This document shows positions 44,963 to 53,861 of a stretch of 64,000 nucleotides of DNA, in pieces. Made by a program: the position numbers and the translations under genes. Source of the stretch: Thermoplasmatota archaeon (GTDB lineage Archaea; Thermoplasmatota; B47-G6; B47-G6B; 47-G6); NCBI GenBank assembly GCA_029258975.1, contig JAPDJS010000009.1:62001-126000 (forward strand). The letters run 5' to 3'. Positions within the stretch are counted from its first letter, which is position 1; every line of letters starts with the position of its first letter. The notes beneath the pieces are model-generated. The model had not been told where the DNA came from and made no database searches. It worked only from the letters and a program-made list of their open reading frames with translations.

Positions 44963-46162
44963 ATGAAGGGACGATTTAATGTAGCAAACTATGAAGAAAT
45001 TAAATCCGGACTCACCTCAGATATATACTTCTTTAGAACTGTTGAAATCCTAAAGGGAGAGAACATAAATCCTTACGTAGTTGCAGAATTTACAATGCAT
45101 AGGCCTCCTAAGAATTGGCCATGGGTCGTTTTTACTGGTCTCGACGAGGTAATCGAACTTTTAGATGGAGTTCCAGTAGATCTATATGCAATTCCGGAGG
45201 GTACTATAATTCCCTATAAGGATTACTTCGGCGTGAAAGTTCCCGTGATGTACATACACGGCAAATATGCGGACTTTGCATTATACGAAACTCCAATTCT
45301 GGGAATGATCTCTCAAGCTACAGGAATCGCCACAAAGGCGGCTAGAATAAAGAAAATAGCAGGGGATAAAACAGTTTTAGCATTTGGAATCAGGAGGATG
45401 CATCCCGCTATAGCACCGATGATTGATAGGGCAAGTTATATTGGAGGCTGTGATGCCGTATCTAGCGTTATAGGTGCTAAAACTATTGGGATAACGCCTA
45501 CAGGAACTATGCCTCATGCACTAATTTTGGCCTTAGGTTCTCCGGAAAAGGCTTGGGTTGCCTTTGACAAACATATGCCGGAAGACGTTCCAAGAATTGC
45601 TCTTGTAGATACCATTTCCGATGAAAAAAGAGAGGCTCTTAAAGCAGCTGAGATCTTAGGAAAAAGGCTCTTTGGTGTCCGCTTAGATACACCATCTTCA
45701 AGAAGAGGCAACATGAAAGATATCGTGCTAGAGGTTAAATGGGAGCTAAAGCTCAGAGGATATGACCATGTGAAAATAGTTGTGTCTGGAGGATTAGACG
45801 AAGAAGAAATAGAAAAATTGAAAGACGTCGTAGATGCGTTTGGTGTTGGAAGCAGCATATCGAACGCTCCTGCAGTTGACTTCGCCATGGATCTTGTGGA
45901 GGTTGAAGGAGATCCTATTGCTAAGAGAGGAAAAATTGCGGGAAGAAAGATGCTTATGAAGTGTGAATCATGTAAGAATTACTTTGTATTTCCAAAAGGA
46001 AAGGAGTCCACAAAGTGTCCGGTGTGTGGTAGCACTCTCAAGCCGACCTTTGAAAAATACATTGAAAATGGCAGAGTTATAAAAGAGCCCGAAGATCCGA
46101 AAGAAATCAGAAAAAGGGTACTAGAGCAACTAAAAGACCTGGGCCTTAATACTTATCCCTGA
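44963..46162 (+). CDS. pncB: Nicotinate phosphoribosyltransferase (archaeal type with zinc ribbon)
   Basis: 399 residues. Converts nicotinate and PRPP to nicotinate mononucleotide. Family motifs are MISQATGIATKAARIKK, FGIRRMHPAIAPMIDRASYI, RLDTPSSRRGN and KIVVSGGLDEEEI. A short C-terminal zinc ribbon (CESCKNYF and KCPVCGSTLKPT, near residues 334-356) is common in archaeal members and missing from bacterial PncB. ATG 44963 directly follows the nicotinamidase stop. Confidence 0.92.
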   Translation: MKGRFNVANYEEIKSGLTSDIYFFRTVEILKGENINPYVVAEFTMHRPPKNWPWVVFTGLDEVIELLDGVPVDLYAIPEGTIIPYKDYFGVKVPVMYIHGKYADFALYETPILGMISQATGIATKAARIKKIAGDKTVLAFGIRRMHPAIAPMIDRASYIGGCDAVSSVIGAKTIGITPTGTMPHALILALGSPEKAWVAFDKHMPEDVPRIALVDTISDEKREALKAAEILGKRLFGVRLDTPSSRRGNMKDIVLEVKWELKLRGYDHVKIVVSGGLDEEEIEKLKDVVDAFGVGSSISNAPAVDFAMDLVEVEGDPIAKRGKIAGRKMLMKCESCKNYFVFPKGKESTKCPVCGSTLKPTFEKYIENGRVIKEPEDPKEIRKRVLEQLKDLGLNTYP

Positions 46163-46165
46163 GTT

Positions 46166-46489
46166 TTATTTACCCTTTATTACTGACTTCTTTAGTTTTT
46201 CTGCCCTTTCTTTTGCCGTATATCCTGTTACGACGTCCAAGAATCTATTATATCTTTTTAACGTTTTATAGGCCTCTTCGGGAGAATATTCCTTCTTTGG
46301 AATTGTGCTCACGACAAGTGTCTTTTTGTCTTTGAGATATATCTCTATTTTTTCTAAACTACCATAAGAAGTGTAATATTTTCCATCTCTTTCTTCTACA
46401 TGACCGAAGAACTCTTGAATTATCTTCTTAAGCTTTTCTCCCTCTATGTGTTTATAATGACCTCTTTTTATAGGATACTCTCTAACCAT
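46166..46489 (-). CDS. Conserved small archaeal protein (DUF5611-like)
   Basis: 107 residues, basic and compact: REYPIKRGHYKHIEGEKLKK at the start and FLDVVTGYTAKERAEKLKK near the end. It resembles a small archaeal family annotated DUF5611; function is unknown. GGTGATAATGT precedes the start codon. It is the last gene of the leftward EndA-TrpRS-PheS cluster, 12 bp after PheS, so it may be linked to tRNA or translation. Confidence 0.6.
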   Translation of the reverse strand: MVREYPIKRGHYKHIEGEKLKKIIQEFFGHVEERDGKYYTSYGSLEKIEIYLKDKKTLVVSTIPKKEYSPEEAYKTLKRYNRFLDVVTGYTAKERAEKLKKSVIKGK

Positions 46490-46501
46490 ACATTATCACC
46501 G

Positions 46502-48016
46502 CTATCGAATGATGATGGGACTTTTTCTTAGCCATGATATGTCTGTTATGTATATCTTCCTAATGTCGTCTAATCCCATAAGTATTGCTATTAACCTCTC
46601 AAGACCCAATCCCCATGCCAAGACGCGACCCTTGATTCCCAACGGCTCTGTTACCTCTGGCCTGAATATGCCGGCACCACCTAGTTCTAACCATTTTCCT
46701 TTAAATTTAACGAAAATCTCTAAGCTAGGCTCTGTGTATGGGAAATAGGAGGGTCTTACTCGAACTTCTTTGAAACCTAACTTGCGATAGAACTCTTTAA
46801 GAACGCCTATTAACATCCTCAAGTTAGCGTCCTCTTCAACTATAATCCCATCTATCTGAGTAAACTCTGAAAGATGCGTAGCATCTATAGCTTCTCTCCT
46901 AAAAACTTTACCTATAATGAAAACTCTTATAGGATATTCCTCAGGATGTTCTGCCAGATATTTGATTGTAATTGCTGTTGTATGGCTTCTTAGAAGCGCC
47001 TTTTTTGCTAATTCCAAGCTCCATTCATATCTCCAGCCTTTAGATAGCGTTGTACCTCCAGTCTCATGGATTTCCTTTATTTTTAGAGCTAAGTTTTCGT
47101 CCACCTCAAGCTCAGAGGGCTCTAATAAATAATAGGTATCTTGCAAATCCCTTGCCGGATGGTCTTGCGGAACAAAAAGTGCGTCCATATTCCAGAAGGC
47201 CGATGTAACAAAGTCACCCCTGATTTCTTTAAATCCCATTTCGAGGAATATTCTTCTTATTTTCCTTATAAGATATGTCATCGGATGTCTTCTTCCAGCA
47301 TAAAGCATTCCCACGTACCCTTCAAGGCCATATCTCCTAAACTTAACGTTTCTCCATGATCCCGCTCTTATCATCTCTGGTGTTAGGGCTCCTACCTCGA
47401 CTTCTGCCTCTTGAAGGGCTTTTATACCTTTTTCGGTAATTTTGGCATAGAGTACAGTTTCTTCCTCAATTTTTAAGACATTTTTCCTAGAAAGAAGTGT
47501 TTTTAGTATCCTCTCATTCACTTCGCTCTTAGTGAGTCTTCTTACTTCTTTTAGTTTTTTTATTAACTTTTCATCTTCGCCTAATATGCCTAATGCCCTA
47601 TAGCCCTCGTCAGTTATTTTGAGAACTTTTGAGTCCCCTATCTTTTCCATCTTTCCCCATTTCTTTCTTAACACCCATCCTAGTGCAATCGAGGCAAGAT
47701 TTTTCTCAAGGCCTGTTATTTCACTTATTTTTTCTACCGCTATGTCTCCCTCAGCTAATTTTTCCAAAATCTTTCTCTCTGGAAATCCTTCAACAGCATA
47801 CTTTTCTCCTTCAGGACCTAATAACACATACTCCCTTTTTACTCTTTCAATTTCTACAAGTCCCTTGGATTCTAACTTAGCAATAATTGCCGCGGCTTCA
47901 CTTTTATCTTTTAGATTTGCCTCTTTAGTAATTTCTTCTAAGGACATTTTACCACGTTTATTTAAAATTTCCAGAACCTTTCGCTCTTGAGGGCTTATAG
48001 ACGGGATTTCAGTCAT
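46502..48016 (-). CDS. pheS: Phenylalanyl-tRNA synthetase, alpha subunit
   Basis: 504 residues, archaeal/eukaryotic form with winged-helix repeats in the first 200 residues (LEILNKRGKMSLEEITKEAN) and the class II core after. Motif 2 area is RVFIIGKVFRREAIDATHLS, with FTQIDGIIVEED; motif 3 is GLGLERLIAILMG. The beta subunit (pheT) is not adjacent. ATG 48016 follows GAGGTT and overlaps the TrpRS stop by 8 bp, so the genes are coupled. Confidence 0.95.
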   Translation of the reverse strand: MTEIPSISPQERKVLEILNKRGKMSLEEITKEANLKDKSEAAAIIAKLESKGLVEIERVKREYVLLGPEGEKYAVEGFPERKILEKLAEGDIAVEKISEITGLEKNLASIALGWVLRKKWGKMEKIGDSKVLKITDEGYRALGILGEDEKLIKKLKEVRRLTKSEVNERILKTLLSRKNVLKIEEETVLYAKITEKGIKALQEAEVEVGALTPEMIRAGSWRNVKFRRYGLEGYVGMLYAGRRHPMTYLIRKIRRIFLEMGFKEIRGDFVTSAFWNMDALFVPQDHPARDLQDTYYLLEPSELEVDENLALKIKEIHETGGTTLSKGWRYEWSLELAKKALLRSHTTAITIKYLAEHPEEYPIRVFIIGKVFRREAIDATHLSEFTQIDGIIVEEDANLRMLIGVLKEFYRKLGFKEVRVRPSYFPYTEPSLEIFVKFKGKWLELGGAGIFRPEVTEPLGIKGRVLAWGLGLERLIAILMGLDDIRKIYITDISWLRKSPIIIR

Positions 48017-49337
48017 TTTTAACAACCTCTTTAATAGTTTTTTCATCGACAGCGTTCATCTTTTCTTGAAGATCTGAAAGAAGTCTCTCTAGATATTCTG
48101 CTGCTTCTCTCTTACAATAACCACATAGACGTTCTCCGTTAAGACACTCTTGTCTTATCCTCATTAACTCCTCATCATCCTCAGTTAGATGGTATACAAA
48201 AAGCTCATAGACAGGACATATATCTGGATTTCCCCCATACTTTCTCTGCTCTTCCGCTGTGACTCTACCACCCGTCACAGACTTCATTACTTTCTTCTTA
48301 GCCTCCTCGATGTCATCAGAGAGGAATATCGCTGTCTCTGGCTTTGAGCTGGACATCTTTTTGTCTCCAGTAAGGCCCCTCATTAATCGATGATACGTTG
48401 CTGAAGGTTTAAACATAGCAAAAGGATTTATGGGGCGCTCTATCTCCGTTGTGAGCTTTTCTATTAGATATTCATCCTCCTCTGATGCACCAAAGACCTT
48501 TATAACTCCATACGGTATATTTACTTCGAGATCGCTATATCCGAGCTCTCTAAGACGTTTCTCCGTTTCTTCAAGAAGTTTCCTAAGCTCTCTATCGCTT
48601 AAGGTAACCATTACGCCATGCTCAAACTTTCTTACGTTAAGTATTCTAGTTCTATTAACAAGATCTCTTGAAAGACGTATGTGAGGATCCTGATCTACCC
48701 CCACTGGAACTATGGTGGCTCTAGGATAATATCTTCTCCATTGAACATGAAGGATGTCTCCAGCCTGTATTAAAGGAACCATCACGTGTCCAATACTCGT
48801 GGATTCGTTAAAACCATAAATAGATGACATCTCTCCCCACTTAACTTTTGTAGCATAGTATATAGCCATATCAAGTACGTCCTTTCGCTTAGACTGGAAG
48901 TAAAATTCTGTCTTATCTGGTTTTAATCCTAAAGCTAGAGCTGCCCTAACGTATTCCTTCACGCCTATTTCGTATCCTTTGTCTAGCCTCAAACCACGAG
49001 CAGCAAGTGCTTCTAAATCTGCAATTGTTATTATTGCATCAGCTCCTAAAGATTGATAATAAGCTATTTGGTCAAACGTCATTTTGTGACCAAAATGAGC
49101 GTTCCCAGAAGGTGAAAATCCTGTGAGAACTACAAAACCATCTCCTCTCCTTATTGCACTTAATATTGTTTCAAATCCCCTGTGACCAAAAATTATTCCT
49201 CTCGTAAATAACCTATGAGGTCTTGGTAGCATATCGACAAGCTCTTCCATGGGTGAAATTCCAAATTCTTTTATAAGCCTTTCATAGTTTTCATAAATCC
49301 CTGATCCCCAAGGGTCTATCCTCTCATTTTTATTCAT
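48009..49337 (-). CDS. trpS: Tryptophanyl-tRNA synthetase
   Basis: 442 residues, archaeal/eukaryotic TrpRS. The HIGH-equivalent is GFSPSGNAHFGHKM, and KMSSS lies in TGDKKMSSSKPETAIFLSD. The N-terminal extension before residue 75 and a C-terminal Cys pair (RLCGYCKREA) are typical of archaeal members. GAGGTGG precedes ATG 49337. It lies 9 bp after EndA and overlaps PheS. Confidence 0.95.
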   Translation of the reverse strand: MNKNERIDPWGSGIYENYERLIKEFGISPMEELVDMLPRPHRLFTRGIIFGHRGFETILSAIRRGDGFVVLTGFSPSGNAHFGHKMTFDQIAYYQSLGADAIITIADLEALAARGLRLDKGYEIGVKEYVRAALALGLKPDKTEFYFQSKRKDVLDMAIYYATKVKWGEMSSIYGFNESTSIGHVMVPLIQAGDILHVQWRRYYPRATIVPVGVDQDPHIRLSRDLVNRTRILNVRKFEHGVMVTLSDRELRKLLEETEKRLRELGYSDLEVNIPYGVIKVFGASEEDEYLIEKLTTEIERPINPFAMFKPSATYHRLMRGLTGDKKMSSSKPETAIFLSDDIEEAKKKVMKSVTGGRVTAEEQRKYGGNPDICPVYELFVYHLTEDDEELMRIRQECLNGERLCGYCKREAAEYLERLLSDLQEKMNAVDEKTIKEVVKND

Positions 49338-49346
49338 TAAACCACC

Positions 49347-50363
49347 TCACGGTCTCACGTACTCCACGAGTATATATTCTATATTCTCTCCCTCAACAAC
49401 CGCTAACATTAGTTTTTTGTTCACAGCATGCGCCGTCCTTACATTACTGCTTAGTATTTGAGGTTTTAATACTGAATTCCTGTTTACCACATTGACCAAA
49501 TAGTTTGAATGCGTTTCATCCGGATTGTCTTTATACACACGGAAGTGTGCTCCATATTTGAATCCGCTTTTTACCACATGACCCCTTTTCTTTAGATCTC
49601 TAAAGACGCAGTATTTTTCTGATATAGAGGGGTCATACTTCTCAAGAATATTAAAGATGTAATTTAATAATTCATCCTTATTTTCCTTTGCTATTAGACC
49701 CCTTTCTATAAGATATGCAGTTTCAAGTGGTGACAAAATTATCTTTCCAAACAAAATTTTTCCGAAGAAACTTTCCAAAATATCCGAATATCCTCCGTTT
49801 AAGACTCCTCTATCACCTATTAAGGTAATATCGCAACTACCTTTAATTTCTAAGGACATTCCGCCAATAGGATTTGCTATTTTGACCTCATAATAAACTA
49901 TATCGCCCTCTTCGTCCACGATACCAATCATAAATTGTTTTTTGTTAAATATTGCTGACCTTAGGAGGGACGAGAGCTCATTCACACTTATATCTTCATA
50001 ATCATAGAAAAGTTTCACCCGAATCTTAGGAACCGATTTACTAGGAGATTCTGATCGTTTCCAAAGAGAGATGTCATAAGGCTCAGGGCCTACGTGTCCT
50101 TTATACCCGCGTCTTCCAACAAGATCTAAAAGAGCTATTATCCTCTTAAAGGCATTTTTGTTCCCTAAAACAATGTTCCAACCTTTTTTCCTTAAGCCCC
50201 CATCAAACTCAGCTCTTCCTAGAATTTTTAATGCTAAAGCCTCTTCAGGAGTTAAAACAAGCATATTCTTTTCCGGTCTTCCAAAACCTGTTGCTTTCCA
50301 AATTCTTTCCCAACCTTTACCTTTTATAACAATATTTCCTTTTTCTTCGATGATCTTCGACAT
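49347..50363 (-). CDS. endA: tRNA splicing endonuclease (alpha2 type, fused repeat)
   Basis: 338 residues; cleaves bulge-helix-bulge introns in tRNA and rRNA precursors. The C-terminal catalytic copy carries Tyr (GFKYGAHFRVY), His (ETHSNYLV) and Lys (VNKKLMLAVV). The first half repeats the fold without the triad (LTPEEALALKILGRAEFD versus LSPLETAYLIERGLI). The double length marks the homodimeric alpha2 form known from Archaeoglobus and Thermoplasma, rather than the alpha4 form of Thermococcales and Methanococcales. No intron is seen in the six tRNAs here. Confidence 0.9.
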   Translation of the reverse strand: MSKIIEEKGNIVIKGKGWERIWKATGFGRPEKNMLVLTPEEALALKILGRAEFDGGLRKKGWNIVLGNKNAFKRIIALLDLVGRRGYKGHVGPEPYDISLWKRSESPSKSVPKIRVKLFYDYEDISVNELSSLLRSAIFNKKQFMIGIVDEEGDIVYYEVKIANPIGGMSLEIKGSCDITLIGDRGVLNGGYSDILESFFGKILFGKIILSPLETAYLIERGLIAKENKDELLNYIFNILEKYDPSISEKYCVFRDLKKRGHVVKSGFKYGAHFRVYKDNPDETHSNYLVNVVNRNSVLKPQILSSNVRTAHAVNKKLMLAVVEGENIEYILVEYVRP

Positions 50364-50503
50364 TCTATGTCCACCTTACCTCTCGAAACGTGTAAAACCT
50401 TCATCCTTGAACCAATGTGTCATCCATTCATATTATAAGTCCGTGTTTGGTTAATATCTTAAAATGAATATCAAAATATTAACATTCTCAAGAGGTGATG
50501 ATC

Positions 50504-50869
50504 ATGGCAAAGAAAAGACCTGAAATTGAAATAAGAGGTGAAACTGCCGAGGGCATTCCAGAAGGAGAAGTAATTAGGGTTCCTCTTCCAGACAGAGATA
50601 ATGGAGAGATGTTTGCAATAGCCGACGAAATGCTCGGTGGAAATCACCTCAGAGTGATTTGTGAAGACGGCAAACCTAGGCTCGCAAGAATTCCTGGAAG
50701 AATGATAAAAAGGATGTGGATAAAAGTAGGGGACCTGCTTATAATTAAACCGTGGGACTTCCAGCCTGAGAAAGCAGATGTTATGTTTAGATATACAAGA
50801 GTGCAAGCATGCAACCTAAAGAGAAAGAATTTGCTTCCAGAAACAATCGCTCTAGCTTTAGAGTGCTAA
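50504..50869 (+). CDS. eif1a: Translation initiation factor aIF1A
   Basis: 121 residues, OB-fold factor binding the A site of the 30S subunit. Motifs IRVPLPDRDNGEMFAIADEM, RVICEDGKPRLARIPGRM and IKVGDLLIIKPWDFQPEKAD are diagnostic. ATG 50504 follows GAGGTGAT at 50491-50498. It heads an aIF1A-Rio1 pair, a conserved archaeal association with Dim2 (52967-53527), here split by a ferritin-like gene, an sRNA and a nuclease on the minus strand. Confidence 0.96.
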   Translation: MAKKRPEIEIRGETAEGIPEGEVIRVPLPDRDNGEMFAIADEMLGGNHLRVICEDGKPRLARIPGRMIKRMWIKVGDLLIIKPWDFQPEKADVMFRYTRVQACNLKRKNLLPETIALALEC

Positions 50870-50884
50870 CGGTGATGGCATCAC

Positions 50885-51706
50885 ATGGTTAATGAAGAGA
50901 ACGAAGAGATTTATGAAATTGAGGAGGAGCTTTTAAAAGAAATAATGCCCAAAAGATTTAGAAAAGAGAAAACTATTGAAGACCGAGAAATTGAGAACTG
51001 GGTTTTTGATAAACCCACCCTTCTTGCTCTTGCTAAGTTAGTTAATAAAGGATATCTTTCAGAGCTTACTTCCACTATTTCTATGGGAAAAGAGGCCTTT
51101 GTTTTTAAGGGAAAAGACTCTGCAGGTTTTCCCGTGGCTGTGAAAATCTACAAGAAAGATACGACGCTTTTCAAAGATATGATACCTTATATTGACGGTG
51201 ATCCTAGGTTTAGACATATCAGAAGAAAGAGGTCGCATATAATATATCTCTGGTGCCAAAAGGAGTTCAAAAATCTGCAGGAATTTTATGAAGCTGGTGT
51301 TCCCGTGCCAAAACCTTATGCATATCGTGACAACATACTCGTGATGGAATTTATAGGCATAGATGATCTGCCAGCTCCAAGACTCAAAGATGTGCTGATA
51401 GAAAATCCTAAAGAGTTTATGGAATCGCTGATAAATGATATAAAAACGTTATACGAGAATGGTTTTGTTCATGCGGATATGAGCGAGTATAACGTGCTAA
51501 TGAGGGGTGAAGACAACTACGTAATCATTGATGTCGGCCAAGGAGTTCCTCTGTCTCATCCCATGGCATATCGCTGGGTAGTAAGGGATATCATTAACGT
51601 AGTAAATTACTTTAAGAGAAGATACAAACTAGACGTTGACCATAAAAAATATGTAATAGAAGTGTTAGGGGAAGATATTCTAGCGCATTATCTTGGCAGT
51701 TATTGA
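50885..51706 (+). CDS. rio1: Serine/threonine protein kinase Rio1
   Basis: 273 residues; atypical kinase acting in late 40S/30S maturation. Motifs: ISMGKEAFVFKGKDSAGFPV (ATP loop), AVKIYK (Lys), FVHADMSEYNVLM (catalytic Asp), IIDVGQGVPLSHP (metal Asp). The N-terminus is acidic (EENEEIYEIEEELLKE). ATG 50885 follows GGTGATGG. It ends 4 bp from the convergent ferritin-like gene. Confidence 0.95.
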   Translation: MVNEENEEIYEIEEELLKEIMPKRFRKEKTIEDREIENWVFDKPTLLALAKLVNKGYLSELTSTISMGKEAFVFKGKDSAGFPVAVKIYKKDTTLFKDMIPYIDGDPRFRHIRRKRSHIIYLWCQKEFKNLQEFYEAGVPVPKPYAYRDNILVMEFIGIDDLPAPRLKDVLIENPKEFMESLINDIKTLYENGFVHADMSEYNVLMRGEDNYVIIDVGQGVPLSHPMAYRWVVRDIINVVNYFKRRYKLDVDHKKYVIEVLGEDILAHYLGSY

Positions 51707-51710
51707 TTGC

Positions 51711-52001
51711 TTAGTCCTGTTCAAAAATCTCAGCAACCTCTTCCTCACCTTTTTTAATCTCTTCAGCCAATTCTGGATCTAGCTCTTTAAGAACAGTTAA
51801 AAACTCACCAAAATGTGTTTTCTCTTCTCTTGCTATGTCTCTAAAAACTTCTTTTATCTTTTCATCTTCAATAGCTTCTGCAATCTGAAGATACATGTTG
51901 ATTGCATCTAACTCAGCAATTATAGCATATCTAAGTGCTTGAGCAATTTCATCTTTGCTAAGAGGTTTTTTAATAGGATCTAGCGGATGTTTTGCCATCA
52001 T
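51711..52001 (-). CDS. Small ferritin-like protein (encapsulated ferritin type)
   Basis: 96 residues, two-helix ferritin-like domain. Metal-ligand Glu and His occur as AELDAINMYL and DIAREEKTHFGEFL, the E-xx-H spacing of a diiron site. It closely resembles the short encapsulated ferritins and the N-terminal cargo domain fused to encapsulin in Pyrococcus-type shells. The C-terminal tail (EEEVAEIFEQD) could be a targeting peptide. No encapsulin shell gene is present here. GGGGTG precedes the start. Confidence 0.75.
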   Translation of the reverse strand: MMAKHPLDPIKKPLSKDEIAQALRYAIIAELDAINMYLQIAEAIEDEKIKEVFRDIAREEKTHFGEFLTVLKELDPELAEEIKKGEEEVAEIFEQD

Positions 52002-52083
52002 AAAACGGTCACCCCTAAAAAGCCTTTATGAGAAAACTAGTATAAAACGTTTGAGTACTTAAAAATGAAAACTAGAAGAGTTA

Positions 52084-52139
52084 TCAGCATGCTGAAACCA
52101 TCATCATTGCAAATGCTCAGCTCACCTCCTAGTCATCAC
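52084..52139 (-). ncRNA. C/D-box small RNA (2'-O-methylation guide candidate)
   Basis: On the minus strand, from 52139 downwards: C box GTGATGA, 12-nt guide CTAGGAGGTGAG, D' box CTGA (52120-52117), 9-nt spacer, C' box ATGATGA (52107-52101), 13-nt guide TGGTTTCAGCATG, D box CTGA (52087-52084). All four boxes match consensus with archaeal spacing. The D' guide is complementary to TCACCTCCTA, the 3' end of 16S rRNA. A competing reading is an AGGAGGTGA ribosome-binding site for the peptide MMMVSAC. It lies in the spacer between two minus-strand genes. Confidence 0.7.
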
Positions 52140-52217
52140 CAAGTTAAAGAAACTCATACACATATTTTAACATTGTCTTGAAGTCAGAAAATAAACCTTT
52201 CAAGCATAGTAGAGACA

Positions 52218-52865
52218 TTATTCTTCTTCCCCTTGGTCAAGGTCAAAAAGGCTTGGTTGTTTCTTATCCTTTGAGAGTTTAAACTCGTAATTAATAACTC
52301 TGTAAACATCTCTTCCTCTTTTTTCTCCCAATAATGCTTCTATATCTTGTTGTTTTGCATTAAAAAATCTCCTCAAACTCCCAAACTTCCTAAGGATTTC
52401 CTTGGCCTTCTTGTCACCAATATGCGGTAATGATGTTAATATGCTAATTGCCACGCCATACTCATCTCTCTTCTTCTTTTTTATATTTGGCCTTAAAACC
52501 TTCGGGATCTCTCCTCTTTTTTCTGATTCCTGCACTCTTCTGCCCAGATTATAGATGAATTTTGCAGTTTCCTCTGCACTATTTGTATGTACCACAAAAA
52601 TTCCGTATTCTGTAAGACTTATTATCGCCGCCCAAAAAGCATTTTCAGAAAACTTTCTTTTATATACTTCAGAGTAAGTGCCCTCTATAACTAAATATGG
52701 TCTAGGCACTTTTCTTAGACGATCTATCTGATCAAAAAGTCTGCCTTCAATTATTGATGATATAAAGTCGTTTATTGTTTTCCTCTCAATAGCAACGTCT
52801 TTACTAACGGAGTAGTCTCCAACAGGAAGATTATCTGTAATAATATAGGCTCCTAAAAGCTTCAA
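52218..52865 (-). CDS. XPF/Hef-type structure-specific nuclease (short, helicase-less)
   Basis: 215 residues from TTG 52865; XPF nuclease core with the catalytic IERKTINDFI motif near residue 27, then tandem helix-hairpin-helix (ILTSLPHIGDKKAKEILRKFG and ALLGEKRG). A C-terminal PCNA-interacting-type sequence, QPSLFDLD, is present, so it probably acts with the sliding clamp on forks or flaps. The coding frame continues upstream to 52931 (EVNEIVWVWVDYREERSDVP), and DYREE is the other half of the XPF active site, so the TTG start would be non-functional. See findings. Confidence 0.8.
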   Translation of the reverse strand: MKLLGAYIITDNLPVGDYSVSKDVAIERKTINDFISSIIEGRLFDQIDRLRKVPRPYLVIEGTYSEVYKRKFSENAFWAAIISLTEYGIFVVHTNSAEETAKFIYNLGRRVQESEKRGEIPKVLRPNIKKKKRDEYGVAISILTSLPHIGDKKAKEILRKFGSLRRFFNAKQQDIEALLGEKRGRDVYRVINYEFKLSKDKKQPSLFDLDQGEEE

Positions 52866-52966
52866 GAACTTCGGAACATCAGACCTTTCCTCTCTATAAT
52901 CTACCCATACCCATACGATTTCATTTACCTCCTACAAAAGTTCTAAAAATAGGTGGCTGGGCTTCA

Positions 52967-53527
52967 TTACTCTTTATTTATAAGTTCGTAATATGCATAT
53001 AACCCTGCCTCTTGGAACGCTCTTCTCTTCTTTTCGTTTCTCACATACCTAAACACGGACTCGTGCATAGACCCTTTAAGAAGCATTTCAACAGCCCTTC
53101 TTGCGATGTCTACATTGTTATATTCTCCTATAATCGCTACATAGTGCTCATACACACTTATACTCGTGTCTGTAAGCTCTTCTAACTCTTTCTTGGCCCT
53201 TCCACGTCTTCCAATTACGCGACCCAAAAGCTCTACCATCCTCTGTTTCTTCCTCGTATAATCTTTTACGTCAATAATTTCAATCATATAATTGTCATTT
53301 AGCAACTTCATAGCATCTTTAGGAGAAAATCCATATCCAATGGCGGTAACAATGTTCTTAACCTTAAAAGCTTCATATGGATGGTTTTGAGGATCTATAA
53401 TTACATCTCCAGTTTTAGAATTTATTTGGAGCTTAACACCAGTCATTTCTTCAATATACTTCTTTACTTTTCCTTCTTTGCCTATAAGTACTGGTACCCT
53501 GTCAAGAGGTACTTTAAGAAAGAACAT
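52967..53527 (-). CDS. dim2: KH-domain rRNA maturation protein Dim2/Pno1
   Basis: 186 residues with two KH domains (VLIGKEGKVKKYIEEMTGVK near 15, and LLGRVIGRRGRAKKELEEL near 100). Archaeal Dim2 contacts the 16S 3' region and aIF2alpha during 30S maturation. ATG 53527 follows GGTGAG; a longer frame starting 53566 adds a leader lacking family similarity. It completes the aIF1A-Rio1-Dim2 neighbourhood. Confidence 0.92.
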   Translation of the reverse strand: MFFLKVPLDRVPVLIGKEGKVKKYIEEMTGVKLQINSKTGDVIIDPQNHPYEAFKVKNIVTAIGYGFSPKDAMKLLNDNYMIEIIDVKDYTRKKQRMVELLGRVIGRRGRAKKELEELTDTSISVYEHYVAIIGEYNNVDIARRAVEMLLKGSMHESVFRYVRNEKKRRAFQEAGLYAYYELINKE

Positions 53528-53861
53528 TTTACTCACCAAATGAATTTCGCATTCTCTCAACACCAAACTATAAATAATATATTAAACTTTGGTATGAGCT
53601 TTACGCAAAATTGTCGAGGATTTTTTAAAGAGACGACAAATATAATTGGTTTTCTGGTTTATAATTCTTTAAATATTTGCGTGATTACATTGATATCCTA
53701 TGTCAAACACAACAATCTAAAAATACTTTTTACCATATTCTTCTAATGCTTCAACTCCATCAATTCCACATTATTATGTGAACGAATTTAAATAATCAAA
53801 TCTTGAATCGACTAAACTTTGATTCCATATTTCCTCAACCTTTAAGAGGGGGATTTCACTT
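53528..53861. other. 334-bp AT-rich divergent spacer upstream of Orc1/Cdc6 (origin candidate)
   Basis: No ORF or RNA gene is visible. It contains the element AAACTTTGGTATG near 53584 and AAACTTTGATTCC near 53811, and GAATC-N11-GATTC flanking the second. In archaea the replication origin is often beside orc1/cdc6, and here the gene is followed by both DNA polymerase D subunits as in Pyrococcus. No clear canonical origin-recognition-box repeat is found by eye. Confidence 0.4.
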
